A DNA stretch of 64,000 nt from Sphingopyxis fribergensis (GCF_000803645.1 NZ_CP009122.1:93501-157500), one strand, 5' to 3'; positions 26,841 through 35,795 are shown, numbered from the stretch's first letter. The notes: generated from the sequence alone by a model not told the origin. Numbers and translations are program-made.

Positions 26841-26977
26841 GTCCGCGCGCGCCTTCGACGCAGGATCAGCGCGGTGGCGATCAGCCAGACGAGGCCCGAG
26901 ACGAGGACACCGGGGGCGCCGCCGGCATAAGCGCGGGCGAGGTCTTGCGGGACGGCGGTGAGCGAGGCTTCGGTCAT
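26837..26977 (-). CDS. Small membrane ORF, possibly a truncated protein
   Basis: 46 residues (MTEASLTAVPQDLARAY...). It has one hydrophobic helix (VLVSGLVWLIATALIL) and a basic RRRRART tail. The N-terminus resembles the start of longer four-helix membrane proteins often found next to RHH genes, so this may be a shortened relic. It overlaps the TTG start of the RHH gene, which argues that it is translated. Confidence 0.5.
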   Translation of the reverse strand: MTEASLTAVPQDLARAYAGGAPGVLVSGLVWLIATALILRRRRART

Positions 26978-27037
26978 GCTTGGGGTGTAGCGACTTGATT
27001 CGCGACAGCAAAGCCGTGCTGCTTCGCGCCCCGCTCC

Positions 27038-27053
27038 ATACCAAAATTGGTAT
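27038..27053 (+). promoter_or_regulatory. 16-bp perfect palindrome upstream of the LuxR-HTH gene
   Basis: ATACCAAAATTGGTAT is a perfect dyad in the promoter region of the HTH-DUF4019 gene (start 27132) and is a candidate binding site for its product or for another dimeric regulator. Confidence 0.5.
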
Positions 27054-27131
27054 ACGAATTATTTGGGGTGGCGGGCCATTTCGGCGTTCCGTAAACCGGC
27101 CCGCCGATCCGGCGCAAACGCAAGCAGGCTC

Positions 27132-27878
27132 ATGACAGGACTTCAGGCACTCACCGAAAAAGAAAAGGAGACGTTGCGCCTTCTCGTCGATGGCCATGAT
27201 GCGAAATCGATGGCGCGGCACCTGGGATTGTCGGTCCACACGATCAACGAACGGCTCCGCGATGCGCGGCGCAAGATGTCGGCGTCCAGTAGCCGGGAGG
27301 CCGCCCGGCAACTGCGCGAGATGGAAAGGGCAGACCCCCAATTTTTGGCGGACAGGCATTTGGGGGATGCGGCCGCCCCTGCCGGGATGGGAGAGCCCCG
27401 GACATCAGCTCGGACGCGTCGCCTGTCGCGCCGCGTCGGCTGGATAGCCGGAGGAATCATCATGTCGATCAGCCTTGCCCTGTTTGCTTTCGCGTCCCTG
27501 TCGGGGACACCCCAAACGCCCGCCGCGCCAGAGCCGGCCGCTTCCGTTTCCGAAACCGCCGCGGTGCAGGCGGCGCGGCAGTGGCTTGCCCTGACCGACA
27601 AGGGCGACTGGAACGGCAGCTGGAATGCGACGGGGCAGGCGTTCAAATCGCTCAACACCAGCGAGAGGTGGGCGGACGTGTCGCGGTCGGTTCGCACCCC
27701 GCTCGGCGCGCTCGTCTCGCGTAGTTTGATCGGCGAGGAATATGTTCCCGCGCCGCCTTACGGCTATCAGGTCGTGAAGTTCAGGACGAACTACGCGAAC
27801 AAGGCCGGGGCGATCGAAACGCTGTCGCTGGTTCGCGAAGGGAACGAATGGCGCGTGGTGGGTTGTACGATCGAGTAG
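27132..27878 (+). CDS. Membrane-bound LuxR-HTH / DUF4019 regulator
   Basis: 248 residues. The N-terminal LuxR-type helix-turn-helix (about 6-52: LTEKEKETLRLLVDGHDAKS, MARHLGLSVHTINERLRDAR) is followed by a linker, one membrane helix (about 102-123, VGWIAGGIIMSISLALFAF) and a periplasmic DUF4019 domain (about 145-246). This order allows an extracytoplasmic signal to change DNA binding. The ATG at 27132 places the HTH at the N-terminus; a longer frame to 27063 would start inside the promoter. There is no receiver domain, so it is not a two-component regulator. The signal and targets are unknown. Confidence 0.85.
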   Translation: MTGLQALTEKEKETLRLLVDGHDAKSMARHLGLSVHTINERLRDARRKMSASSSREAARQLREMERADPQFLADRHLGDAAAPAGMGEPRTSARTRRLSRRVGWIAGGIIMSISLALFAFASLSGTPQTPAAPEPAASVSETAAVQAARQWLALTDKGDWNGSWNATGQAFKSLNTSERWADVSRSVRTPLGALVSRSLIGEEYVPAPPYGYQVVKFRTNYANKAGAIETLSLVREGNEWRVVGCTIE

Positions 27879-27959
27879 GGGAACGGGTAGTGGATTGGGC
27901 GACGGCAAAGCCGCCGCCTGAGCCTGCCCCCGCGACGGCGGGGGGCAGACCTCGGCCCG

Positions 27960-28682
27960 TCAGTACATATGTTGCCCGCCGTTGATGCTCATCGTCGACC
28001 CGGTGACGAACCCCGCATCCTCACTGCACAGGAAGGCGACGCCGCGCGCGATTTCGTCGGCTTGGCCGAGGCGCCCGACCGGAATTTTCGCGACGATTTT
28101 TTCGAGCACCTGCGGCGGGACGGCGGCGACCATGTCGGTGTCGATATAGCCCGGCGCGATCGCGTTGACGGTCACGCCCTTCTTGGCGCCTTCCTGTGCC
28201 AGCGCCTTGGTAAAGCCGTGGATGCCCGATTTCGCGGCGGCATAATTGACCTGGCCATATTGGCCGGCCTGGCCGTTGATCGAGCCGATGTTGACGATGC
28301 GGCCCCAGCCGCGCTCGACCATGCCAGGGAAACAGGCCTTTGCCATGTTGAAGCAGCCGCCGAGGTTGACGCGCATCACATCGTCCCAATCGGCGTAGCT
28401 CATGCGCGACAGCGTGCCGTCGCGCGTGATGCCGGCATTGTTGACGACGATGTCTACGGGTCCGAATTTCTCGGTCACGGCGATGCAGCCGTCGACGCAC
28501 GCCTGATGATCGCCGACATCCCATTTCATCGCGGCGATGCCGGTGCGGTCGGTAAATTCGCGCGCCTTTTCGTCATTGCCACCATAGTTGGCGACGACGG
28601 TGACGCCCATCTCCTTCAGCTTGAGGCTGATTGCTTCGCCGATCCCGCGGCTGCCGCCGGTGACGATTGCTACGCGTGCCAT
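27960..28682 (-). CDS. phaB: Acetoacetyl-CoA reductase
   Basis: 240 residues, short-chain dehydrogenase. It reduces acetoacetyl-CoA to (R)-3-hydroxybutyryl-CoA with NADPH in poly-hydroxybutyrate synthesis. The cofactor loop GGSRGIG is at 9-15, NNAG at 81-84, and the catalytic Ser134, Tyr147 and Lys151 are in NIGSING and VNYAAAKSG. The end GSTMSINGGQHMY is typical of PhaB. The ATG at 28682 follows GGGAGAG. The partner thiolase and synthase genes are not next to it. A fabG-like role is possible, but the QYGQVNYAAAK and GGQHMY signatures favour PhaB. Confidence 0.9.
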   Translation of the reverse strand: MARVAIVTGGSRGIGEAISLKLKEMGVTVVANYGGNDEKAREFTDRTGIAAMKWDVGDHQACVDGCIAVTEKFGPVDIVVNNAGITRDGTLSRMSYADWDDVMRVNLGGCFNMAKACFPGMVERGWGRIVNIGSINGQAGQYGQVNYAAAKSGIHGFTKALAQEGAKKGVTVNAIAPGYIDTDMVAAVPPQVLEKIVAKIPVGRLGQADEIARGVAFLCSEDAGFVTGSTMSINGGQHMY

Positions 28683-28780
28683 AAATTCACTCTCCCACGT
28701 GATTATGGCACCATGACTAGGCCGCGTCGGCGCGCGCCGCAAGTTTACCGGAACGTCAATCGCAAAGCTATTCAGGGGGT

Positions 28781-30367
28781 TTAGTGGCTCACCTGCACCC
28801 GCAGTTTCGAAAAATCTCCGATCGCAAGGTCGGCCTTGTCGATCGTCACGACCAGATTGTCGCAGTCGCCGAACCGCCGGCTCATCAGTCCGCTGGTCGG
28901 CAGTTCAAGCAAAACCGCTTCGCGCTCCTCGTCATAATCAAGGATGTGGCGAAACGGCTCATGCCCCATCGCCGCCATCTCGCGGTCGGCCAGCTCGCGC
29001 CACCAGGGTTCGAAAAAGGCACGGGCCGGCGCGGGAAGATTTTCAGGATTGGCGCACCAGGCGTGCTTCGCGCGATCGAACAACATCGTCTGATAATCAT
29101 GCACCCACAGATTCGCATCGGCGCGGTGCGTCGTCAGCGGCAGGGTGATCGTCTCGATACGCTCGGCGCCCGTTTCGGGATCGACCGTGGCAATCGCCTT
29201 GACCCAATGGATCGCGTGCAGCCCCGCCATCACCGCCGTCGCGTCGCTGGCCGAGAAGTCGGCGCGCGCCGCGCTGTCGTGGACAATCGCGATAATCTCT
29301 TCGGCGCGCTTGCGCGCTTCATAATTGATCGCGGCGCGCTGTTCCATTTCGGCGATATCCGCGGCATCTGCGCCCGGCGTCGGCGCGGCTTCGGGCGTCA
29401 GCCGATCGAGCCGCATTTCGAGCAACGCGACCATCGCGGTCATGCTGCCCCAGTCGAAGGGGTGGAATGCCGGATCGGCGATGTCGTAGCCGCGATCGTA
29501 GAGCGTGGCGCCAGGTTCGCCCGGATCGGCTTCGCTGCGCGGATCGGCATCGCCCGGGCCGATGGCGACCAGATCGACGGGCCATTCGGGAAAGGCGCGC
29601 ACCGCGAACGGCGCAAGGTCGCCAAGAGCCAGACCGCCGTGCGGGCCGAACCATCCTTCCGGGTCGTTGAGCGTGTAGGGCGGCGCGACGGGCATGCCGG
29701 GATCGCGCAGGTGAAGGACGCACATGTCATAGCGGCGGCGGTGGATGAAGAAGGCGAGCGCGCCGTGGCGTGGTCCCAGCCCGCCCCACAGGCCCTGAGG
29801 GAGGTCGGCGCAATTGATCTGCGCGAGGAAATCGGCCGGCTGGTCGTCGATCTTTGGCCATTCCATGCCTGCGGGGAGACGCGGGCGGCCGCCGAGCCAG
29901 CTGTTCGTCGAGATCGCGTCGCGCGGCGGAATTTGGGGAACGAGGCGAAGCGACACCTCCTCGACGTCGATTTTCTCGGCGCGGTGGGCGGCTCTCTCGA
30001 CCTCTAGAGCGATCGATTCGAGCGCGACATCGTCCGGATCGATAGCCGCGGCGGGTTGGGGTTCGGACCCATATTCGTCGTCGGCCGGTATTTCGAGCGG
30101 CGTCTTGCGGCTGATCCGTGCGAGCCGCGATGGCGAGATTTCCACGTCGGGTTCGGGCGCGGCTTTGCGCGGCAGTTTTGGCAGGCGGATTTCGCGCGGC
30201 GTTCGTGGTTCGCGGGGCGCGCGCGGCGCCTGTGGTTCGCGGGGTTCGCCGGGCGCGGCGGGTACGGTCCGCGATCGCCGCGACCACCAGATGGCAAAGC
30301 CGATTATTGCCAGAAAGGCCAGCGTGGCCACGGCCAGCGCCCACCCCAGCAATTCGAGCTCGGTCAT
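28781..30367 (-). CDS. Membrane-anchored DUF1963 (YwqG-like) protein
   Basis: 528 residues. The ATG at 30367 has GGAG 7 nt upstream (a GTG just before it is less well placed). An N-terminal membrane helix (about 5-28) is followed by a Pro/Arg/Glu repeat segment (PREPQAPRAPREPRTPRE, about 42-60) that would form an extended linker, then an acidic region and a DUF1963 domain from about residue 135 (LGGRPRLPAGMEWPKIDDQP, FLAQINCADLP, LAFFIHRR, GGYD-like ending HILDYDEEREAVLLELP). DUF1963 proteins are of unknown function. The anchor and charged linker are unusual additions to the family. Confidence 0.8.
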   Translation of the reverse strand: MTELELLGWALAVATLAFLAIIGFAIWWSRRSRTVPAAPGEPREPQAPRAPREPRTPREIRLPKLPRKAAPEPDVEISPSRLARISRKTPLEIPADDEYGSEPQPAAAIDPDDVALESIALEVERAAHRAEKIDVEEVSLRLVPQIPPRDAISTNSWLGGRPRLPAGMEWPKIDDQPADFLAQINCADLPQGLWGGLGPRHGALAFFIHRRRYDMCVLHLRDPGMPVAPPYTLNDPEGWFGPHGGLALGDLAPFAVRAFPEWPVDLVAIGPGDADPRSEADPGEPGATLYDRGYDIADPAFHPFDWGSMTAMVALLEMRLDRLTPEAAPTPGADAADIAEMEQRAAINYEARKRAEEIIAIVHDSAARADFSASDATAVMAGLHAIHWVKAIATVDPETGAERIETITLPLTTHRADANLWVHDYQTMLFDRAKHAWCANPENLPAPARAFFEPWWRELADREMAAMGHEPFRHILDYDEEREAVLLELPTSGLMSRRFGDCDNLVVTIDKADLAIGDFSKLRVQVSH

Positions 30368-30461
30368 CACATATCTCCAAATTGGTGCGGCTCATGCCTT
30401 TTCGGCGCCGCGCCGGAGCAATTTAGCGCATGGACCTAAACAGTTTGTAAGCAGCCGCGAT

Positions 30462-31457
30462 TCAAAGCCATCCCGCCAGTTCGCGGCGTACCAGCGCCTC
30501 CAGCATCGCCATGCCGGGCGCGTCGGCGTTGAGGCAGGGGAGGTAAGCGAACCGCCGGCCGCCCGCGGCTTCGAATTGCTGCTTGCCGCGGATCGCCAGC
30601 TCTTCGAGCGTTTCGAGGCAGTCGGCGGCAAAGCCGGGGGCGAAGATCGCGACGCTCTTCCCTTGCTTTCCGAGCGTTTCGAGCAGCGTGTCGGTCGCGG
30701 GTTCGAGCCATTTGGCGCGTCCGAAGCGCGACTGGAACGCCACCTCGACCGGACGGCCGAGCGCATCCGAAAGCAGACGCGCGGTTTTGCGGGACTGGCA
30801 ATGATAGGGATCGCCGAGGTGAAGCGTCCGTTCGGGCATGCCGTGAAAGCTGGCGAGCAGCACATCGGGGGTGAAATCGAGCGCGGCGAGCCCGCCCTCG
30901 ACCGACTGTTTGAGCGCATCCAGATAAGCGCCATCGTCGTGATAGGGCGGCAGGAAGCGGATCGCTGGCTGCCAGCGCAGCGTCTGCAGATGCTTGCCGA
31001 CGGCATCGACCACCGTCGCCGTCGTCGCGGCGCAATATTGGGGATAAAGCGGCGCGACAAGGATATGGCGGCAACCCGCCGCCATCAGTGCGTCGATTGC
31101 CGGACCGATCGCCGGCTTGCCGTACCGCATTGCGTGGGCGACCTGCACCGCTTCGCCGAATGCCGCTTGCAGGGCTTGGCTTTGCGCGCGCGTGATCGCG
31201 GCGAGCGGCGAGCCGTCATCGGTCCAGACCTGGGCGTAGGCGTGCGCCGACTTTTTCGGCCGCGTCGTAAGGATGATGCCGCGCAGGATCGGTTGCCACA
31301 AGATCTGCGGGATTTCGACGACGCGGCGGTCGGACAGGAATTCCGCCAGATATCGGCGCACCGACGGCGCATCGGGCGCGTCGGGGGTGCCGAGGTTGAC
31401 CAGCAGCACGCCGATACGGGGTGCGGCGACGGGCGGATGATCGGGGGGCAAGGTCAT
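30462..31457 (-). CDS. hemH: Ferrochelatase
   Basis: 331 residues, normal length. It inserts ferrous iron into protoporphyrin IX, the last step of haem synthesis. Conserved parts are visible: VLLVNLGTPDAPDAPSVRRY near the N-terminus, MRYGKP, LVAPLYPQY, the catalytic His in LLASFHGMPER (about residue 203), YHCQS and FAPGFAADCLETLEEL. The ATG at 31457 overlaps the stop of the upstream molybdopterin hydroxylase gene as ATGA, so the two are co-translated. This pairing has no obvious metabolic reason. Confidence 0.95.
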   Translation of the reverse strand: MTLPPDHPPVAAPRIGVLLVNLGTPDAPDAPSVRRYLAEFLSDRRVVEIPQILWQPILRGIILTTRPKKSAHAYAQVWTDDGSPLAAITRAQSQALQAAFGEAVQVAHAMRYGKPAIGPAIDALMAAGCRHILVAPLYPQYCAATTATVVDAVGKHLQTLRWQPAIRFLPPYHDDGAYLDALKQSVEGGLAALDFTPDVLLASFHGMPERTLHLGDPYHCQSRKTARLLSDALGRPVEVAFQSRFGRAKWLEPATDTLLETLGKQGKSVAIFAPGFAADCLETLEELAIRGKQQFEAAGGRRFAYLPCLNADAPGMAMLEALVRRELAGWL

Positions 31458-33742
31458 AATGGGTGCGCCGAGAGGGGCAGGCGTCGGACGCGCCGGCCGG
31501 TTGCGGCGAACATCGCGTTGGCGATCGCGGGCGCAACAACAGGCACGCCGATTTCGCCGAGTCCGCCGGGCTCGCGGTCGCTGTCGATGAATTCGACCAG
31601 GATCTGCGGCGTCTGCGACAGGTCGGGGAGGCCGAGCTGGCCGAGCTTGCGCGCGGTTGCGAGGCCGCCTTCATAATCGGTCGTCGCGCCGACCGCGGCG
31701 GCGAGGCCGAATATCAGCCCGCCCTCGATTTGCTGCCGCGCGATCGCCGGGTTCACCAGCCGCCCGGCGTCGACCACCGCGACCAATTGCTCGACCTGCA
31801 GCCCGCCCTCGCTCTGCCTTGCGGTCGCCATCAGCGCGATATGGCTGCCGCGCATCGAATGGCAGGCGAGCCCCTGCGTCGTCCCCGACAATCCGCCTTC
31901 CCAGCCGCCAAGGCTGGTCGCGGTGAGCAGGCAGCGCGCGAGCAGCGGCGCGTTGCCGAGCATCGCGATGCGATAGGATAAAGCATCGGTTCCGGCGCGC
32001 GCCGCCAGTTCGTCGACGAAACATTCGGTGAAAAAGGCTGTGTAGCTATCGGCATTGCCGCGCCAGCGCCCCGTCGGCAGGCCGATATCGGCGGGGCAAT
32101 GGTCGACCGCCATATTCGGGATGGCATAGCTGCTCGCCGCACCCTCGACTGCGGCGGCGTCGGATCGGCCCGCCGCCGCGCGCTGTGCGATGTCGGCCGG
32201 CATATTGTCGAACAGCCGGTCGCGAAATTCATGGTTGGTTGGCGGCACTGCGATGCGCGTCACCAGCGCGTCGATCCCGCCCGCGGCGTTGAGCGTCGCG
32301 GTCAACTTTGCGCGCGCCGGCGCGCGCGGAGGCAGACGCATGATCTCCTCGGCGCGCGACCAGGCGAGTTGGACTGGGCGTTTGACTTGCAGCGCGATGA
32401 TCGCAGCCTGGACGGCGACGCTGTGGTCGAGACAGGCATCGAACGATCCCCCCGCCATCATCGGGAACAGCGTGACATTCGCGGGCGCCAGCCCGGTCGC
32501 CCCGGCGATGGCGTCGCGGCACTGCGCGGGAGCCTGCGTCGCAACCCAGACGCGGAGGCCGTCCCGGTCGGGCGCGGCGGTCGCGGTGCGCGTTTCGATG
32601 GGCGCGTGGACTGCGGGCGCGACGGCATATTCGGCGGAGATTTTCCGCCGCCCCTCCATCGCCTCGGCGACGTCGCCTTCGCTTGCGATGCGATAGCCGT
32701 CGTCTTTCAGCGCCGCCTTCAGCGCCGTGTTGATGCGGTCGGTCGATATCGGCGAACCTTCGGTCTCGAACACCGGCGCGAAGCGGTCGAGCGCGCGGTT
32801 CGCGGCCCACCAGTTGCGCGCGACCGCCGCGACCCAGCGTGCATGCGTCACGACATGCAGCAGGCCCGGCGAGGCGAGACCCTGCTTGCGGTCGATGCTT
32901 TTCAGCGTCGTCGCGCCGAGCGGGCCCTGGCGGATAGCCGCAAACACCATGTCGGGCAGGCGGATGTCGCCGGCATAATTGGCCGACCCGTCGATCTTGG
33001 CGGGCAGGTCGAGCCGCGTCAGTTCCTTGCCGTAGAGCGGGTCCGAACTGCTCGCGCGGTAAACGGGTTCGGCAGGCGGTTCGAGCAGCGCGGCGGCGGC
33101 CGCGACGTCTCCGAAACGCAGCCTTTTCTGACCATGGGTGACGAAACCGTCCTGCGTGTCGCATTCTTCCCAGTCGGCGTCCCAACGATTGGCGGCCGCC
33201 ATCATCAGCAGCGCGCGCGCCTGCGCCGCAGCGGCGCGGCACGGCGCCTCGAACATGCGCACCGACGAGCTGTTTGCGGTGAGCATCACCGCATGGCGCA
33301 CGGCCCATTCGCGGCGCGCCCAGCTGCGCACGTCGGACACGAAATCGGGAACGCCTGCGCGCGGGGTAAACACCGCGCTATCCTCGTCGACGAGCAGCGT
33401 GTTGGTATAGAGCGGGTTGATCGGCGCACTTTCGACCGCGATCGTGCGCCAGTCGGCGCCGAGTTCGTCGGCCATGATCTGCGGCAGCAGTGTCGTGACG
33501 CCCTGACCCATCTCGCATTGCGGGACGATCGCGCTGATATGGCCGTCGTCGCCGATCTTCAGGAACGCGTTGAAGATATGCTCGTCGGGGGATGCGGTCA
33601 GGTTCGGCTGATAGTCGCGCGGCCACAGGCTCCACGCGATGGCCAGTCCGCCCGCCGCGGTCGCGCCGATGAGCAACGAACGGCGGCTGACGTCCGGCAG
33701 GCGCGATTTATCTTTCCCCACTATGTCGCGAATGCCGGCCAT
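31454..33742 (-). CDS. TAT-exported molybdopterin hydroxylase large subunit (IorB-like)
   Basis: 762 residues of the xanthine dehydrogenase/isoquinoline 1-oxidoreductase beta family. A twin-arginine signal (SRRSLLIGATAAGGLAIA, about 19-36) sends the folded protein to the periplasm. The N-terminal MoCo domain shows QCEMGQGVTTLLPQIMADEL; later come DLPAKIDGSANYAGDIRLPD (aldehyde-oxidase hammerhead), GGSFDACLDH, and VVDAGRLVNPAIARQQIEGG near the C-terminus. Family members hydroxylate aromatic heterocycles or aldehydes and need a small [2Fe-2S] subunit. No such gene is next to it here, so the partner must be elsewhere. It is coupled to hemH. Confidence 0.88.
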   Translation of the reverse strand: MAGIRDIVGKDKSRLPDVSRRSLLIGATAAGGLAIAWSLWPRDYQPNLTASPDEHIFNAFLKIGDDGHISAIVPQCEMGQGVTTLLPQIMADELGADWRTIAVESAPINPLYTNTLLVDEDSAVFTPRAGVPDFVSDVRSWARREWAVRHAVMLTANSSSVRMFEAPCRAAAAQARALLMMAAANRWDADWEECDTQDGFVTHGQKRLRFGDVAAAAALLEPPAEPVYRASSSDPLYGKELTRLDLPAKIDGSANYAGDIRLPDMVFAAIRQGPLGATTLKSIDRKQGLASPGLLHVVTHARWVAAVARNWWAANRALDRFAPVFETEGSPISTDRINTALKAALKDDGYRIASEGDVAEAMEGRRKISAEYAVAPAVHAPIETRTATAAPDRDGLRVWVATQAPAQCRDAIAGATGLAPANVTLFPMMAGGSFDACLDHSVAVQAAIIALQVKRPVQLAWSRAEEIMRLPPRAPARAKLTATLNAAGGIDALVTRIAVPPTNHEFRDRLFDNMPADIAQRAAAGRSDAAAVEGAASSYAIPNMAVDHCPADIGLPTGRWRGNADSYTAFFTECFVDELAARAGTDALSYRIAMLGNAPLLARCLLTATSLGGWEGGLSGTTQGLACHSMRGSHIALMATARQSEGGLQVEQLVAVVDAGRLVNPAIARQQIEGGLIFGLAAAVGATTDYEGGLATARKLGQLGLPDLSQTPQILVEFIDSDREPGGLGEIGVPVVAPAIANAMFAATGRRVRRLPLSAHPL

Positions 33743-33790
33743 CGCCGACGCTGATAAGCGGCGTGAGTCGGGAGGGCAAAGGCTTTTGCG

Positions 33791-34387
33791 TTACCAGCCC
33801 CAGGGGGCGGGCGGCGGCGTCACCGGCTTCGCATAATCGAACGCCACGCGGAAATGGCGTCCCGGCCGATCGAGGCCATAGGTGAAGCCCGCCGATGTCG
33901 TTTCGATGGACCAGATGTTCGTGTTCGAAACGCTGCGGCCGGTCGCGGTGAACATGGCGATCGATTCGGCGTCGACGGGGAAGGTCTGCCGCGCGGCCGT
34001 TCCGGCATCGGCGGTGTCGCCGCCATAAAGCGTGGTCGCGTCGGGCTTGCCGTCGGCGTGGCGATGATCGTGCTTGAGGCGGAGGCCCGTGGACGTCCGG
34101 GTGATGATCCAAGTGCGCGACCGGTCCCAGTCGCCATCGGGGCCGAGTCCGTCGATGTGAAAGGGGATTTCGATTCGGTCGCTCGTGCAATGGCGGATAT
34201 GCATCACCATCGCCTTGCCGTGCATCTCGGCATCGGCTTCCTGATCGCTTGCAAGGCGGCCGGCATAAGCCTTGCCGCAGCGCGCCGATAGAGCGGCGAA
34301 AAAATCGTCCTGCGGCGTCGTGGCGGTCGGCGTCGTCGCGCATCCTGCGAGTGAGGCCGCCATGAGCAGCGGCAACGCGGACCTCAC
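33791..34387 (-). CDS. Putative lipoprotein
   Basis: 198 residues from a GTG at 34387 that overlaps the stop of the CoA-binding gene (GTGA). This start gives a clean lipoprotein signal, MRSALPLLMAASLAGC, with Cys16 acylated. The mature part has no family I can name. It contains FFAALSARCGKAYAGRLASD, MVMHIRHC and RTSTGLRLKHDHRHADG, suggesting a small beta-rich periplasmic domain. Being third in an mrp/CoA-binding/lipoprotein row does not reveal a role. Confidence 0.7.
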   Translation of the reverse strand: MRSALPLLMAASLAGCATTPTATTPQDDFFAALSARCGKAYAGRLASDQEADAEMHGKAMVMHIRHCTSDRIEIPFHIDGLGPDGDWDRSRTWIITRTSTGLRLKHDHRHADGKPDATTLYGGDTADAGTAARQTFPVDAESIAMFTATGRSVSNTNIWSIETTSAGFTYGLDRPGRHFRVAFDYAKPVTPPPAPWGW

Positions 34388-34806
34388 TTCAGCAGGCCGA
34401 GCCGCGGGATTTCGATCTTGGGACAACGGTCCATAACGACGGTCAGTCCTGCGGCTTCGGCGCGCTTCGCTGCGGCCTCGTTGATGACGCCGAGCTGCAT
34501 CCACACGGCCTTGGCGCCATGGACGATCGCTTCGTCGACCGCGGTTCCGGCGTCGTCGCTGTTGCGGAAGATGTCCACGATTTCGGCCGGCGGTTCGACA
34601 TCTGCGAGGGTCGCGACCACGGGTGCGCCGTGAATCGTCGTGCCGGCATGACCCGGGTTGACCGCGATCACATTATGTCCCTGCGCGACCAGAAAGGCGA
34701 GAACGCCGTTCGACGCGCGCGCGGGGTTGGGAGAGGCGCCCACCACCGCGATACGGCGCTTTTGCCCGAGCAGTTCGCGAATCTCGGTTTCGTCGTTGAT
34801 CGCCAT
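34384..34806 (-). CDS. CoA-binding (succinyl-CoA ligase-like) domain protein
   Basis: 140 residues. A Rossmann CoA-binding domain is evident: IAVVGASPNPARASNGVLAF (about 21-40), VIAVNPGHAGTTIHG, EIVDIFRNSD, and AKAVWMQLGVINEAAA near the C-terminus. This matches the YccU/CoA_binding_2 group of small single-domain proteins. Two ATGs (34809, 34806) overlap the mrp stop (ATGA); the second has better spacing to AAGGGG. It is co-translated with mrp upstream and the lipoprotein downstream. Substrate unknown. Confidence 0.88.
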   Translation of the reverse strand: MAINDETEIRELLGQKRRIAVVGASPNPARASNGVLAFLVAQGHNVIAVNPGHAGTTIHGAPVVATLADVEPPAEIVDIFRNSDDAGTAVDEAIVHGAKAVWMQLGVINEAAAKRAEAAGLTVVMDRCPKIEIPRLGLLK

Positions 34807-35795
34807 CATCGCCCCTTTCGTGTGGTCAGCCACTCGGCGACCTTCGCCGCTATCGCATGGAACGGCTCGCCCGCCGGGTCGGTTCCGGCCGCGGGCGGGA
34901 CGCCGCCGTCGCTCGCGAGGCGGATGCCCATCGAAAGCGGAACGCGGCCGAGGAAGTCGAGGCCCATCGTCTTTGCTGCGGCCTCGGCGCCGCCGCTGCC
35001 GAACGGGTCGCTGACCTCGCCGCAATGCGGGCAGGAATAGCCCGCCATATTCTCGACCAGCCCGATGATCGGCACCTCGGCCTGTTCGAACAGGCTGACC
35101 GCGCGCGTCGCGTCCATCAGCGCGAGATCCTGCGGCGTCGACACGATCACCGCGCCCGCGGGCTTGTGCTTCTGGATCATCGTCAGCTGGACGTCGCCGG
35201 TACCGGGGGGCAGGTCGACGACGAGCGTGTCGATGTCGCCCCAGCTGGCGTCGACCAGCTGTTCGAGCGCCTTGCCCGCCATCGGACCGCGCCAGGCGAT
35301 CGCCTGTCCGGGCGCCGCGATCTGCCCGGTCGACAGCATCGGCACGCCATAGGCGTTGGGGACGGGGACGAGTTTCGATCCGCGCGATTCAGGTTTGATA
35401 TTTTCGCTGTCCATCAGGCGGGGCTGCGACGGCCCATAAATGTCGGCATCGACTAGTCCGACCTTCACGCCCAGCCGCCGCAGCGCGACCGCGAGGTTTG
35501 CGGCGAGGGTCGATTTGCCGACGCCCCCCTTGCCGCTGCCGACCGCGATGATCGTCATCGTCTTTTTCTCGGCAGTCATCGCGATGCGGACCTCGCGCAC
35601 GCCGGTTTCGGCGAGCAGGCCGGCGCGGAGCTTGTCTTCGAGCGGTTTGCGCGCTTCGACCGCGAGCCCCGACACATCGAGAACGACGGCGAGCAGGCCC
35701 ATATCGTCGAGCAATCGCAGCCCCGACGCGCGCCCCTCGCTCAATTGGGCTGCGGCTGCTGTCAGGCGGGCGATATCGGCGCTTTGTTCGGTCAT
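34806..35795 (-). CDS. apbC: Mrp/ApbC-type Fe-S cluster carrier P-loop ATPase
   Basis: 329 residues. A short N-terminal DUF59-like remnant (about 1-75) precedes a MinD/Mrp P-loop domain with the deviant Walker A GSGKGGVGKST (87-97), VDLPPGTGDVQLT (about 193-205) and CPHC (Cys255, Cys258), which binds the bridging 4Fe-4S cluster between two subunits. The protein delivers Fe-S clusters to client enzymes in the cytoplasm. It is divergent from hflK across about 90 bp and leads the operon with the CoA-binding and lipoprotein genes. Confidence 0.94.
   Translation of the reverse strand: MTEQSADIARLTAAAAQLSEGRASGLRLLDDMGLLAVVLDVSGLAVEARKPLEDKLRAGLLAETGVREVRIAMTAEKKTMTIIAVGSGKGGVGKSTLAANLAVALRRLGVKVGLVDADIYGPSQPRLMDSENIKPESRGSKLVPVPNAYGVPMLSTGQIAAPGQAIAWRGPMAGKALEQLVDASWGDIDTLVVDLPPGTGDVQLTMIQKHKPAGAVIVSTPQDLALMDATRAVSLFEQAEVPIIGLVENMAGYSCPHCGEVSDPFGSGGAEAAAKTMGLDFLGRVPLSMGIRLASDGGVPPAAGTDPAGEPFHAIAAKVAEWLTTRKGR

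Noticed and set aside
29814..31676. Plus-strand frame of 620 codons
   Set aside because: Shadow spanning three unrelated minus-strand genes, which a real gene would not do.
32099..33754. Plus-strand frame of 551 codons
   Set aside because: Shadow of the molybdopterin hydroxylase gene; no domains.
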